Both the position numbers and the translations under genes were made by a program. From Streptomyces sp. NBC_00178 (lineage in GTDB: Bacteria; Actinomycetota; Actinomycetes; Streptomycetales; Streptomycetaceae), in the NCBI RefSeq assembly GCF_036206005.1, contig NZ_CP108143.1, forward strand, positions 4,741,501 to 4,805,500: a stretch of 64,000 nt of DNA, in the 5' to 3' direction. A model generated the notes under the pieces. That model had not been told where the DNA came from, made no database searches, and saw nothing but the letters and a program-made list of their open reading frames with translations. Positions 36,790 to 45,399 of the stretch are shown here, one piece after another. Numbering within the stretch: position 1 is the stretch's first letter; the number at the start of each line of letters is the position of its first letter.

Positions 36790-37791
36790 CTACGCGGGCC
36801 GGAAGTGGTGGTAGAGGTGGTGGGTCGCGAAGCCCATGCCGTCGTACAGCGCACGGGCCCCCTCATTGTCCGCCTCCACCTGCAGCCACGCGGCCGAGGC
36901 GCCCTCGTCGAGCGCCACGCGCGCCAGTGCCGCCATGACGGCCGTCGCCAGACCGCGCCGCCGGTACTCCCGGCCCACCTCGACGGCCATGAAGCCGGCC
37001 CAGCGGCCGTCCACCACGCACCGGCCGATCGCGGCGGGGACCCCGTCGGCGTCCTCGCCCGGTACGGAGGCGAACCACACGGAGGGCCCGCTGCCCAGGA
37101 CCTCCAGCACGTGCGGCCCCGGGGTCTCGAAACGCTGGTAGCGGGAGAGCCACGCGGCGTCCGTCTCCCGTGCCGTCCGCACGGCGGAGACGTCCGCGTC
37201 CAGGTCGCCCAGGGGTGCCAGCGCCGCGATCCGGACCTCGGCCGACACCTCGCGCCGCCACCCGTGGTCCTCCAGATCCGCGCACAGCCGCTCCTGCGTG
37301 CCCTCGGCGCCCGTGGAGGCCTGGACGTACGCCGGCAGGTCCCGGGCCGCGTACCAGGCCCTCACGCGCTCCAGCGCCTCGCCGACGGGGAGCCCCGGAT
37401 CCCCCAGCGGGAGCGCGGAGTTGGCGCGGCGCGTGAAGCCGCCGGCGGCGCGCAGCAGCCACCCGCCGAGCGCTTCGCTCTCCACGGGCTGCCAGGCGCG
37501 TGCGGTGGCCGAGGCGAGTTCCGCGAAGGAGGCGGCCGGTCCGCGACGGCGTGCCGGGGCCGGGGGCACGGTCTTGCCCGCCACCAGAGAGGATTCCGGA
37601 ATGCGGACAATCCGGCCCTGCTTCGTCGTGACGGACAGCACGCCGTCATCCCAGGATGTGAGAACTCCGACCGTATCGGTGAACCTGGCCCCCTCGGCGG
37701 GTGCTTCGGCGACGCGCCGCACGGATACGCGTTTGCCCACGTCAGCGGGTGTCATGCGAACCTCGAGTTGTCCGCCGATGGTGAATTCCAC
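36790..37791 (-). CDS. GNAT acetyltransferase, Rv0428c-like family
   Basis: A 333-aa protein. Residues 1-70 form a small beta-barrel-like domain (TPADVGKRVSVRRV, GVLTSWDDGVLSVTTKQGRIVRIPE). A divergent GNAT-like middle follows, then a C-terminal GNAT domain with the acetyl-CoA loop VGREYRRRGLATAVMAAL and LQVEADNEGARALYDGMGF. This two-domain layout resembles the actinobacterial Rv0428c family. A shorter start (ATG at 37755) has a better ribosome site. Substrate unknown. It is divergent from fdxA. Confidence 0.85.
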   Translation of the reverse strand: MEFTIGGQLEVRMTPADVGKRVSVRRVAEAPAEGARFTDTVGVLTSWDDGVLSVTTKQGRIVRIPESSLVAGKTVPPAPARRRGPAASFAELASATARAWQPVESEALGGWLLRAAGGFTRRANSALPLGDPGLPVGEALERVRAWYAARDLPAYVQASTGAEGTQERLCADLEDHGWRREVSAEVRIAALAPLGDLDADVSAVRTARETDAAWLSRYQRFETPGPHVLEVLGSGPSVWFASVPGEDADGVPAAIGRCVVDGRWAGFMAVEVGREYRRRGLATAVMAALARVALDEGASAAWLQVEADNEGARALYDGMGFATHHLYHHFRPA

Positions 37792-37908
37792 AGCTCTGTA
37801 CGCCCCTCCTGTTCGGATCGTGCCCCGGAACGGAGATACTAGGGGCGGGCATCGACGACGCCGCGCTCCCGCGCGAGAGCCAACGCCCTACCGAGGAGGA
37901 ACGACAGC

Positions 37909-38229
37909 GTGACCTACGTCATCGCGCAGCCTTGTGTCGACGTGAAGGACAAGGCCTGCATCGAGGAGTGCCCCGTCGACTGCATCTACGAGGGCTCCAG
38001 GTCCTTGTACATCCATCCGGACGAGTGCGTCGACTGCGGAGCCTGTGAGCCGGTCTGCCCGGTCGAGGCCATCTTCTACGAGGACGACACCCCGGAGGAG
38101 TGGAAGGACTACTACAAGGCGAACGTCGAGTTCTTCGACGACCTCGGCTCCCCGGGTGGCGCCTCCAAGCTGGGCCTCATCGAGCGCGACCACGCGTTCA
38201 TCGCCGCGCTGCCCCCGCAGAACCAGTAG
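37909..38229 (+). CDS. fdxA: Seven-iron ferredoxin FdxA
   Basis: A 106-aa ferredoxin with GTG start after GAGGAGG. The N-terminal cluster motif CVDVKDKACIEECPVDC lacks the CxxCxxC spacing of a second [4Fe-4S] site and is typical of a [3Fe-4S] plus [4Fe-4S] protein. The second motif is CVDCGACEPVCPVEA. The acidic C-terminal tail (YYKANVEFFDDLGSPGGA) is standard for actinobacterial FdxA. It is a soluble electron carrier. It is followed after about 100 nt by dapC, possibly in one transcript. Confidence 0.95.
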   Translation: MTYVIAQPCVDVKDKACIEECPVDCIYEGSRSLYIHPDECVDCGACEPVCPVEAIFYEDDTPEEWKDYYKANVEFFDDLGSPGGASKLGLIERDHAFIAALPPQNQ

Positions 38230-38328
38230 CGACGGCCGCACGAGCGCCGCCCGGTCCCGTACGGCTCGTCACCGTGCGGGACCGAGGTGTTTCCGGCAGC
38301 AATGCCACGTACGAGAAAGCAGAGTTCC

Positions 38329-39432
38329 GTGTCCGCAGCAGCCCCCGTCTCCTCCCGCCTCCCGGTGTTCCCCTGGGACAGGCTCGCGCCGTACAAGTCG
38401 ACGGCCGCCGCCCACCCGGGCGGCATCGTGGACCTGTCGGTCGGCACCCCCGTCGACCCGGTACCCGAGCTGATCCAGGCGGCGCTGAAGGCCGCGTCGG
38501 ACAGCCCCGGCTATCCGACGGTGTGGGGCACCGAGGCGCTGCGGGACGCGCTGACCGGCTGGGTGGAGCGCAGGCTGGGCGCGGCCGGCGTGGCGCACGA
38601 GAACGTGCTGCCGGTCGTCGGCTCCAAGGAACTGGTCGCCTGGCTCCCCACCCAGCTGGGCCTCGGCCCGGGCGACAGGGTCGCCTACCCGCGGCTCGCC
38701 TACCCGACGTACGAGGTGGGTGCGCGGCTCTGCGGCGCCGAGCCCGTCGTCTACGACGACCCGACGGAGCTGGACCCCGAAGGGCTGAAGCTCCTCTGGC
38801 TCAACTCCCCCTCCAACCCCACCGGCCGGGTCCTGCCGAAGGACGAGCTGATCCGGATCGTGGCCTGGGCGCGGGAACACGGGGTGCTGGTCTTCAGCGA
38901 CGAGTGCTACCTGGAACTCGGCTGGGAGGCCGAGCCCGTGTCCGTGCTGCACGCGGACGTCTGCGGCGGGACGTACGAGGGCGTCGTCGCCGTCCACTCG
39001 CTCTCCAAGCGCTCCAACCTCGCCGGATACCGGGCGGCCTTCGTCGCGGGTGACGCGGCCGTCCTGCACGAGCTGCTCCAGATCCGCAAGCACGGCGGGA
39101 TGATGACCCCGGCGCCCGTCCAGGCGGCGACGGTGGCCGCGCTCGGCGACGACGAGCACGTGGCACAGCAGCGGGCGCGGTACGCCCGGCGGCGCGCCGT
39201 GCTCCGGGCGGCGCTGGAGGCGCACGGCTTCCGGATCGAGCACAGCGAGGCCAGCCTCTACCTGTGGGCCACCCGCGACGAACCGTGCTGGGACACCGTG
39301 GCGCACCTCGCCGGGCTCGGCATCCTCGTGGCGCCGGGCGACTTCTACGGTCCGGCCGGCGACCACTTCGTACGGGTGGCGCTGACCGCCTCGGACGAGC
39401 GCGTGGACGCGGCCGTCGCACGGCTGGCCTGA
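38329..39432 (+). CDS. dapC: Succinyldiaminopimelate transaminase DapC
   Basis: A 367-aa PLP-dependent class I/II aminotransferase. It contains LWLNSPSNPTGRVLP (cofactor ring contact Asn), FSDECYLELGW (Asp binding the PLP nitrogen) and SLSKRSNLAGYRAAF with the Schiff-base Lys. Members at this position next to fdxA in actinobacteria are annotated DapC, which makes N-succinyl-LL-diaminopimelate for lysine and cell wall. dapE lies 2 kb downstream, supporting this. GTG at 38329 is taken as start; ATG at 38302 is an alternative. Terminator at 39450-39483. Confidence 0.88.
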   Translation: MSAAAPVSSRLPVFPWDRLAPYKSTAAAHPGGIVDLSVGTPVDPVPELIQAALKAASDSPGYPTVWGTEALRDALTGWVERRLGAAGVAHENVLPVVGSKELVAWLPTQLGLGPGDRVAYPRLAYPTYEVGARLCGAEPVVYDDPTELDPEGLKLLWLNSPSNPTGRVLPKDELIRIVAWAREHGVLVFSDECYLELGWEAEPVSVLHADVCGGTYEGVVAVHSLSKRSNLAGYRAAFVAGDAAVLHELLQIRKHGGMMTPAPVQAATVAALGDDEHVAQQRARYARRRAVLRAALEAHGFRIEHSEASLYLWATRDEPCWDTVAHLAGLGILVAPGDFYGPAGDHFVRVALTASDERVDAAVARLA

Positions 39433-39449
39433 CGGCGGGACGAACGCCG

Positions 39450-39483
39450 AGGGGCCTCGGGAGTGCGCACTCCCGAGGCCCCT
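39450..39483. terminator. Bidirectional terminator dapC / secreted protein
   Basis: Perfect 15-bp stem 39450-39464 / 39469-39483 around GCGC (itself self-complementary), between two convergent genes. Confidence 0.85.
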
Positions 39484-39515
39484 TCGCGCGTCCGTGCGGC
39501 GCGCACACCGGCTGA

Positions 39516-39860
39516 TCAGCCGATCGGCAGGCCCTTGGTCGGCAGGCTGTCGGTCGGCAGGGTGTCGCCCGACAGCTCGCCCTCGGCCACCGAGCCGGCC
39601 TGCTGCAGGGACTTGCCCGCGGCGGGGAGGGTCGTGCCGACCACCTTGCCGCCGGTGTCGTTCGCGACCTCGGAACCCTGCTTCGAGGTGGAGTCCAGCG
39701 TGCTGCTCAGGCCCGCGCCGTCGAGCGAGGTCAGGCCACCGAGTGCGGGGGTCTGCGGAAGCCCCGCGGCGCTCGCGGCGCCGGCCGCGCCGACCACGGG
39801 CGCCGCCGCGGCGATCAGGAGTGCGGCACGGGCGATCCGGCGGGTCAGGGGGAGGGACAT
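39516..39860 (-). CDS. Small secreted Streptomyces protein of unknown function
   Basis: 114 aa; ATG at 39860 preceded by AAGGAG. A twin-Arg-containing but Sec-like signal peptide (RRIARAALLIAAAAPVVGAAGAASA) is cleaved near residue 31. The mature part is small, Gly/Ser/Thr/Leu-rich, without Cys, and ends LPTDSLPTKGLPIG. I recall similar secreted proteins in other streptomycetes but no function. Its own promoter should lie in 39861-40000, where no clear elements stood out. Confidence 0.72.
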   Translation of the reverse strand: MSLPLTRRIARAALLIAAAAPVVGAAGAASAAGLPQTPALGGLTSLDGAGLSSTLDSTSKQGSEVANDTGGKVVGTTLPAAGKSLQQAGSVAEGELSGDTLPTDSLPTKGLPIG

Positions 39861-40167
39861 GTTGCTCCTTCGGCGGTACGTCAACGGTTGCCGGCGGATG
39901 CGGGATCCGCCTGTCCGGTGATCGGACGCACTGAACAACAGGTCCGGGGGCGGGGAAGGTTGCGGGGCACCGAGGTAAAGACTGCGCAACGCGTCAGATA
40001 ATCCGCAACGGAGGAACCCGGGCGAACGGTGTATTCGGCCGCAGCCTGATGAAGCGTCACTTCCCTTGTGCCGCAAGGGGATCACCCCTGCGGGAGAGGC
40101 GGGAGGGGAGGCGTCGGCGGACCGCGGCGGGGCGGGGCCGGACTGCCCGTACGGAGGACGGGGCGTA
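39861..40167. other. Intergenic region between two minus-strand genes
   Basis: About 300 nt with an AT-richer patch near 39970-40010 that may hold the promoter of the small secreted protein. No credible gene or RNA seen. Confidence 0.3.
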
Positions 40168-41082
40168 CTAGTGAACGAGCCTCATCCGGACGCTTTCGGA
40201 GCCCGAATCCTCACGTTCCGTCCGCCAGCCCGTGTCCGCGGTCCAGACGCGCCCCGCGTACGAGACCTGGTCGATCCGCAGGGTGCCGGCGCGCGCCACC
40301 GCCCAGTGGGCGAGCTCCCAGCCGCGCCGGGAGGCCCCGCCGTCCTCGGTGGGTACGGGCACCGAGACCGTGCTCGCGGCGGCGGCGCCCGCGGAGGAGG
40401 GCGCGGGCGGCAGGACGCTTCTGCCGAAGGCGCGCACCAGATCGGCGCGCACCTCGGCCGCGTCACCCGGCCCCGGGGCGGTGGCCGCGGCGGACGAGCA
40501 GGTCAGTGAGGCGGGCTCCCGGCCGGTCAGCGCGGCGGAGAGCAGCGCGGCATCCGGCTCGTGCTTCGCGTACGCCTGCGGGAACCCGCTCTTCTGCACC
40601 CGCTGGGCCGCCACGGTCAGGGGCAGTCGCGAGTAGCCCGGGACGTCGACGAGGTGGTCGTAGAACTTCCCGGACGAGTAGACGGGGTCCATGATCTGCC
40701 CGGGTGTGCCCCAGCCCTGCGAGGGGCGCTGCTGGAAGAGCCCGAGGGAGTCCCGGTCGCCGTGGTCGATGTTGCGCAGCGCGGACTCCTGCAGCGCGGT
40801 CGCCAGGGCGATGGTCACGGCACGCTCCGGCAGGCCGCGCGTGGTGCCCACGGCGGAGACCGTCGCGGCGTTGGCGGCCTGCTCCGGGCTCAGCGTGTAG
40901 GTGCGCCCCTCGCCGCCGTCCGAAGGGCCGACGGTGCAACGGGGCGAGCCCCGGTTGCCGGAGAGGTACTGCAGGGCCATGTAGCAGGCCACGGCCACGA
41001 ACACGACGAGGGCCGCCGTGACGCGGTAGAGACGGCTGCGGCGGCGGCGGGACGAGGCTGCGGTCGTGGGCACGGGGCCCAC
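40168..41082 (-). CDS. Membrane-anchored transglycosylase-like protein
   Basis: A 304-aa protein. Residues 1-45 have a basic N-terminus (SRRRRSRLYR) and one helix (VTAALVVFVAVACYMALQYL). The extracellular part has a lysozyme-like core: LATALQESALRNIDHGDRDSLGLFQQRPSQGWGTPGQIMDP, with Glu in the ALQES motif as the likely catalytic acid and the SLGLFQQRPS motif typical of SLT/Rpf-like domains. Some databases call homologues heavy-metal transporters, which the sequence does not support. GTG start; divergent from dapE. Confidence 0.78.
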   Translation of the reverse strand: MGPVPTTAASSRRRRSRLYRVTAALVVFVAVACYMALQYLSGNRGSPRCTVGPSDGGEGRTYTLSPEQAANAATVSAVGTTRGLPERAVTIALATALQESALRNIDHGDRDSLGLFQQRPSQGWGTPGQIMDPVYSSGKFYDHLVDVPGYSRLPLTVAAQRVQKSGFPQAYAKHEPDAALLSAALTGREPASLTCSSAAATAPGPGDAAEVRADLVRAFGRSVLPPAPSSAGAAAASTVSVPVPTEDGGASRRGWELAHWAVARAGTLRIDQVSYAGRVWTADTGWRTEREDSGSESVRMRLVH

Positions 41083-41135
41083 CGTACTGGAGAGTACGAC
41101 CGGGGCCGAGACCCGATTCCCTTAGGCTCGTGGCC

Positions 41136-42215
41136 ATGGATGGACACACGCTCGACCTTTCACTCGACGGCCCCGCGCTCACCGCGCGGCTGGTCGACTT
41201 CCCGTCGGTCAGCGGGCAGGAGAAGGACCTCGCCGACGCCGTCGAGGCGGCGCTGCGCACCCTTCCGCACCTGACCGTGGACCGCCACGGGAACAACGTC
41301 GTGGCGAGGACGCGGCTCGGCCGGGGCGAGCGTGTCGTCCTGGCCGGCCACATCGACACCGTGCCGATCGCGGACAACGTGCCGTCCAGGCTCGACGCCG
41401 ACGGCGTGCTGTGGGGATGCGGGACCTCCGACATGAAGTCCGGCGTCGCCGTCCAGCTGCGGATCGCGGCGACGGTCCCCGAACCCAACCGGGACCTCAC
41501 CTTCATCTTCTACGACAACGAAGAGGTGGCCGCCCACCTCAACGGCCTCGGACACGTGGCCGAGGCGCACCCCGACTGGCTCGACGCGGACTTCGCCGTC
41601 CTCCTGGAACCCTCCGACGCGCAGGTCGAGGGCGGCTGCCAGGGCACCGTCCGGGTGCACCTGCGCCTCGCGGGGGAGCGGGCCCACTCCGCACGCAGCT
41701 GGATGGGGTCCAACGCCATCCACGCCGCCGCACCGGTGCTGGCCAGGCTCGCCGCGTACGAACCGCGCCGCCCGGTCATCGACGGCCTCGAGTACCACGA
41801 GGGGCTCAACGCCGTGGGCATCGAGGGCGGCGTCGCCACCAACGTCATCCCGGACTCCTGCACCGTGGTCGTCAACTACCGGTACGCCCCGGACCTCACC
41901 CCCGAGCAGGCGGAGGCCCACGTGCGGGAGGTCTTCGAGGACTGCGGCGTCGCGGAGTTCACCGTCGACGACCACTCCGGCGCGGCGATGCCCGGCCTCT
42001 CGCACCCCGCCGCCAAGGCCTTCATGGAAGCGGTCGGCGGAACGGCCCAGCCCAAGTTCGGCTGGACGGACGTGTCCCGCTTCGGCGCCCTCGGTGTGCC
42101 CGCGGTCAATTACGGCCCCGGCGACGCGCTGTTCGCGCACAAGCGCGACGAGCACGTGTCCGTCGACCGGATCACCCACTGCGAGGAGCGCCTGCGCTCC
42201 TGGCTCACCGCCTGA
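41136..42215 (+). CDS. dapE: Succinyl-diaminopimelate desuccinylase DapE
   Basis: A 359-aa M20 peptidase-family enzyme. Zinc ligands occur in LAGHIDTVP and CGTSDMKSG, the catalytic Glu in YDNEEVA, and a further ligand in VLLEPSDAQVEGGCQG. The dimerisation domain has HSARSWMGSNAIHAA and the C-terminus has GPGDALFAHKRDEHV. It makes LL-diaminopimelate for peptidoglycan and lysine. A TAGGCT box ends 7 nt before the ATG and no ribosome site is visible, so the mRNA may be leaderless. In M. tuberculosis dapE heads the same gene order. Confidence 0.93.
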   Translation: MDGHTLDLSLDGPALTARLVDFPSVSGQEKDLADAVEAALRTLPHLTVDRHGNNVVARTRLGRGERVVLAGHIDTVPIADNVPSRLDADGVLWGCGTSDMKSGVAVQLRIAATVPEPNRDLTFIFYDNEEVAAHLNGLGHVAEAHPDWLDADFAVLLEPSDAQVEGGCQGTVRVHLRLAGERAHSARSWMGSNAIHAAAPVLARLAAYEPRRPVIDGLEYHEGLNAVGIEGGVATNVIPDSCTVVVNYRYAPDLTPEQAEAHVREVFEDCGVAEFTVDDHSGAAMPGLSHPAAKAFMEAVGGTAQPKFGWTDVSRFGALGVPAVNYGPGDALFAHKRDEHVSVDRITHCEERLRSWLTA

Positions 42216-42300
42216 CCCACGGCATTCCCCTGCGCGTAACCTCCGCCGATCTACGCTGATGCGACACACGCACATCGCAGGTCGGCGGAGGGAGCAGGTC

Positions 42301-43086
42301 ATGGGCAACCCGGAGGACGCACGGATCCCCGAGGGCGCACAGATTCCCGAGGGTGCGGTCAAGCCCGAGGAACAGCGGACGGGTCCCGTGCTGCGACGCA
42401 GGGAGCAGGTCCAGCCCGGCACGACCGACCAGCGGCTGCTGGACTCCGAGGGCGACTCAGAATGGGTGCACACCGACCCCTGGCGGGTCATGCGCATCCA
42501 GTCCGAGTTCGTGGAAGGCTTCGGCGCGCTGGCCGAACTCCCGAGCGCCATCAGTGTCTTCGGCTCCGCCCGCACCCCGGCCGGCAGCCCGGACTACGAG
42601 GCGGGCGTCCAGATCGGCAAGGCGCTGGTCGAGGCCGGGTTCGCGGTCATCACCGGCGGCGGCCCCGGCGCGATGGAAGCGGCGAACAAGGGGGCGCGGG
42701 ACGCGAAGGGCGTCTCCGTCGGCCTCGGCATCGAGCTGCCGTTCGAGTCCGGGCTCAATCCGCACGTCGACATCGGCGTCAACTTCCGCTACTTCTTCGT
42801 CCGCAAGACGATGTTCGTGAAGTACGCCCAGGGCTTCGTCGTCCTGCCCGGGGGCCTCGGCACGCTGGACGAACTCTTCGAGGCGCTGACCCTGGTCCAG
42901 ACCGGCAAGGTGACCCGCTTCCCGATCGTCCTGTTCGGCTCCGCCTACTGGGGCGGTCTCGTCGACTGGCTGCGGGACACGGTCGTCGCCGGCGGGAAGG
43001 CGTCGGAACGCGACCTGATGCTGTTCCACATCACGGACGACGTGGACGAGGCGGTCAGGCTGGTGACGAAGGAAGTGGGCCGCTGA
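42301..43086 (+). CDS. LOG-family (TIGR00730) Rossmann-fold protein
   Basis: 261 aa. About 90 polar N-terminal residues (an actinobacterial extension) precede the LOG fold: SVFGSARTPAGSPDYEAG, then VITGGGPGAMEAANKGARDA, then the hallmark VVLPGGLGTLDELFE with active-site Arg/Glu residues. LOG proteins are cytokinin nucleotide phosphoribohydrolases; in M. tuberculosis the homologue at this locus (Rv1205) was reported to make cytokinins. Its stop codon is directly abutted by a MITE-like element. Confidence 0.88.
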   Translation: MGNPEDARIPEGAQIPEGAVKPEEQRTGPVLRRREQVQPGTTDQRLLDSEGDSEWVHTDPWRVMRIQSEFVEGFGALAELPSAISVFGSARTPAGSPDYEAGVQIGKALVEAGFAVITGGGPGAMEAANKGARDAKGVSVGLGIELPFESGLNPHVDIGVNFRYFFVRKTMFVKYAQGFVVLPGGLGTLDELFEALTLVQTGKVTRFPIVLFGSAYWGGLVDWLRDTVVAGGKASERDLMLFHITDDVDEAVRLVTKEVGR

Positions 43087-43246
43087 GGGCTGTCGCGTGA
43101 TCCCTGGTGGATCAGCGCGCGGCGTCTGATGCGGTGCATCGCAGGGCGGAGGGACGTCCGCATACGGGGTGTATTCGGGCGTTCCGGCAATGCGGCGAGG
43201 CGCCGTAGCTGTCGTCGCGCGCCCGCCGGGGATCACGGGACAGCCC
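43087..43246. mobile_element. 160-bp MITE-like element, copy A
   Basis: Exactly 160 nt bounded by GGGCTGTCGCGTGATCCC on the left and GGGATCACGGGACAGCCC on the right, i.e. imperfect terminal inverted repeats of about 24 bp. Its reverse complement aligns end to end with copy B at 62523-62682 without length change. It has no coding capacity of its own, begins at the base after the TGA stop of the LOG gene, and lies downstream of folP2. This fits a non-autonomous transposable element, though a conserved 3' RNA structure cannot be excluded. 43247-43376 holds nothing recognised. Confidence 0.7.
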
Positions 43247-43376
43247 TTCGGGCCCATCGCCCGGAGGCACACCCGTACCGGGGTGCCTCCGGGCACGGTG
43301 TGCGGGTCATCCGCGCGGACCGGCAGGGCGGGGACGCGGGCAGGGCGGGAACCCCGCCCGCGCCCGGCCGACTCCG

Positions 43377-44249
43377 CTACGCCAGCCCCCGCCGCGCGAC
43401 CGCCGGAGGCCGGTGGCCCGCGATGGACGCCACCATGTCCAGGACCTGCCGCGTCTCGGCGACCTCGTGCACCCGGTACACCCGCGCCCCCAGCCACGCC
43501 GACACGGCCGTCGTCGCGAGTGTGCCGATCACCCGCTCCTTCACCGGCCTGTCGAGCGTCTCCCCGACGAAGTCCTTGTTGGACAGCGAGACCAGCACCG
43601 GCCAGCCCGTGGCCGTCATCTCGTCCAGTCGGCGCGTCGCCTCGAGGGAGTGCCGCGTGTTCTTCCCGAAGTCGTGGCCCGGGTCGATCATGATCCCGTC
43701 CGGCCTGACCCCGAGCCCCACGGCCCGCTCCGCGAGACCCACGGTCACCCCCAGGATGTCCGCCATCACGTCGTCGTACGCGACCCGGTGCGGCCGGGTC
43801 CGGGGCTCGGCGCCGCCCGCGTGGGTGCACACCAGCCCCGCGCCGTAGCGCGCGGCGACCTCCGCCAGCTTCGGGTCGACACCGCCCCACGCGTCGTTCA
43901 GCACGTCGGCCCCGGCCTCGCAGACCGCCTCGCCCACGTCGTGCCGCCAGGTGTCCACGCTGATCACCACGTCGGGGTGGCGGCGGCGCACCTCGGCGAC
44001 GAACCCGACCGTGCGGCGCGCCTCCTCCTCGGCGGTGACCTCCTCGCCGGGCCCGGCCTTCACCCCGCCGATGTCGATGATCGCGGCGCCCTCCGCGACC
44101 GCCTGCTCGACCCGGGACAGCGCGGGTTCGTCGCGGAACGTGGCGCCCTGGTCGTAGAAGGAATCCGGAGTCCGGTTCACGATGGCCATGATCACCGGTT
44201 CGTGCGGCCCGAATTCCCGCCGCCCGAGCCTGAGCGCCCCGCTTCGCAT
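43377..44249 (-). CDS. folP2: Dihydropteroate synthase-like protein FolP2
   Basis: 290 aa with the DHPS barrel. MAIVNRTPDSFYDQG is the pterin/PABA loop 1 (NxTPDSF), followed by AIIDIGGVKAGPGEE, VVISVDTWR, VLNDAWGG, and GIMIDPGHDFGKN. It differs from classical FolP in the GGVKAGPG loop, which usually reads GGESTRPG. With the neighbours (LOG, DivIVA-like, tagA) this matches folP2 of mycobacteria (Rv1207), for which canonical DHPS activity was, as I recall, not found. ATG at 44249 after AAGGAACC. Confidence 0.85.
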   Translation of the reverse strand: MRSGALRLGRREFGPHEPVIMAIVNRTPDSFYDQGATFRDEPALSRVEQAVAEGAAIIDIGGVKAGPGEEVTAEEEARRTVGFVAEVRRRHPDVVISVDTWRHDVGEAVCEAGADVLNDAWGGVDPKLAEVAARYGAGLVCTHAGGAEPRTRPHRVAYDDVMADILGVTVGLAERAVGLGVRPDGIMIDPGHDFGKNTRHSLEATRRLDEMTATGWPVLVSLSNKDFVGETLDRPVKERVIGTLATTAVSAWLGARVYRVHEVAETRQVLDMVASIAGHRPPAVARRGLA

Positions 44250-44419
44250 TCCTGGTTCCTTCCTGTAGTCCGCCTGCGACCTTAGGCCCTTCGCCGATCA
44301 CACGGCGTCCCGGCGCCGGGTGCGCCGGCCGGCGGCCGTCCCGGAGGAAGAACCCGCACTGTCGGTGGCACGTGGCACGATCTGACCCGGACAGCCATTC
44401 CGCTCCCCGGGAGATGCAC

Positions 44420-44815
44420 GTGTTCTGGTTCTTGCTCGTCACGATGGCCGTGGTCGTGGCCGCGGTCACCCTCGCGGTGGTCGGTGGAGGCTCAAGCCCG
44501 GTCCTGCAGGACGTCGAGCCGGAACGGCTCACGGACCCGCTGCCCGCGAACCGCCCGGTCGGCCGCGCCGACGTCGAGGCCATGCGGCTGCCCATGGCGG
44601 TGCGGGGCTACCGCATGACGGACGTGGACGAGGCCCTCGGACGCCTCGGGGCCGAGCTCGCCGAGCGCGACGCGCACATCGCGGAGCTGGAGTCGGCACT
44701 GGCCGGGGCGCAGGCCACGGCGGTCACCGGACCCGACCTGTTCAAGAGTCCGGGCGAACCGCTCACCGGCGGGAGCGCCAAGGGCGGCGCGCAGGACGAG
44801 GAGGACGGGCGTTGA
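44420..44815 (+). CDS. Membrane-anchored DivIVA-domain-like protein
   Basis: About 131 aa; GTG at 44420 is favoured because GGGAG lies 6 nt before it. There is one N-terminal helix (FWFLLVTMAVVVAAVTLAVV), then DVEAMRLPMAVRGYRMTDVDEALGRLGAELAERDAHIAELESAL. That segment is the DivIVA-type FxxxxxGYxxxxVD membrane-curvature motif followed by a coiled coil. Equivalent to Rv1209 in the conserved order. Its last codons overlap tagA by 4 nt, so the two are coupled. Confidence 0.82.
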   Translation: MFWFLLVTMAVVVAAVTLAVVGGGSSPVLQDVEPERLTDPLPANRPVGRADVEAMRLPMAVRGYRMTDVDEALGRLGAELAERDAHIAELESALAGAQATAVTGPDLFKSPGEPLTGGSAKGGAQDEEDGR

Positions 44816-45393
44816 GCGGCGCGCAGCCGGCGGCGGACGGCCGTCCGCGCTGCCCGTGGGGCCTGTCCACGGACGACTACCTCGCCTACCACGACACGGA
44901 GTGGGGCCGCCCCGTCCACGGCGACGACGCCCTGTTCGAGCGGCTCTGCCTTGAGGCCTTCCAGTCGGGGCTGTCGTGGCTGACGATCCTGCGCCGCCGC
45001 GAAGGGTTCCGCAGCGCGTTCGCAGGGTTCAGCATCCCCGCGGTCGCGAAGTTCACCGACGCCGACCGGGAACGCCTCCTCGCCGACCCCGGGATCATCC
45101 GCAACCGGGCGAAGGTCGACGCCACGCTCGCCAACGCGCGGGTGCTGGCGGGCTGGAGCCCGGGGGAGCTGGACGCCCTCATCTGGTCGTACGCCCCGGA
45201 CCCGGCCTCCCGGCCCGCCCCGCGCACCCTCGGCGACGTCCCGGCGGTCACCCCGGAGTCCACCGCGCTGGCCAAGGCGCTGAAGAAGCGGTCCATCCGC
45301 TTCGTCGGTCCCACCACGGCGTACGCGCTGATGCAGGCCTGCGGCCTGGTCGACGACCACCTCGCCGACTGTGTGGCCCGGGGCGGCCGGTAG
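44812..45393 (+). CDS. tagA: DNA-3-methyladenine glycosylase I (TagA)
   Basis: 193 aa, TTG start overlapping the preceding stop (TTGAG), GAGGA upstream. TAG family features are RCPWG (zinc Cys), YHDTEWGRPVHGDDALFERLCLEAFQSGLSWLTIL, and the C-terminal SIRFVGPTTAYALMQACGLVDDHLADC with zinc His/Cys. It removes 3-methyladenine from alkylated DNA to start base excision repair. Confidence 0.93.
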   Translation: MSGAQPAADGRPRCPWGLSTDDYLAYHDTEWGRPVHGDDALFERLCLEAFQSGLSWLTILRRREGFRSAFAGFSIPAVAKFTDADRERLLADPGIIRNRAKVDATLANARVLAGWSPGELDALIWSYAPDPASRPAPRTLGDVPAVTPESTALAKALKKRSIRFVGPTTAYALMQACGLVDDHLADCVARGGR

Positions 45394-45399
45394 CCGGTC

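Noticed and set aside
40168..41082. Heavy-metal transporter annotation used for homologues
   Set aside because: One membrane anchor and a lysozyme-like extracellular domain; no metal-transport domain.
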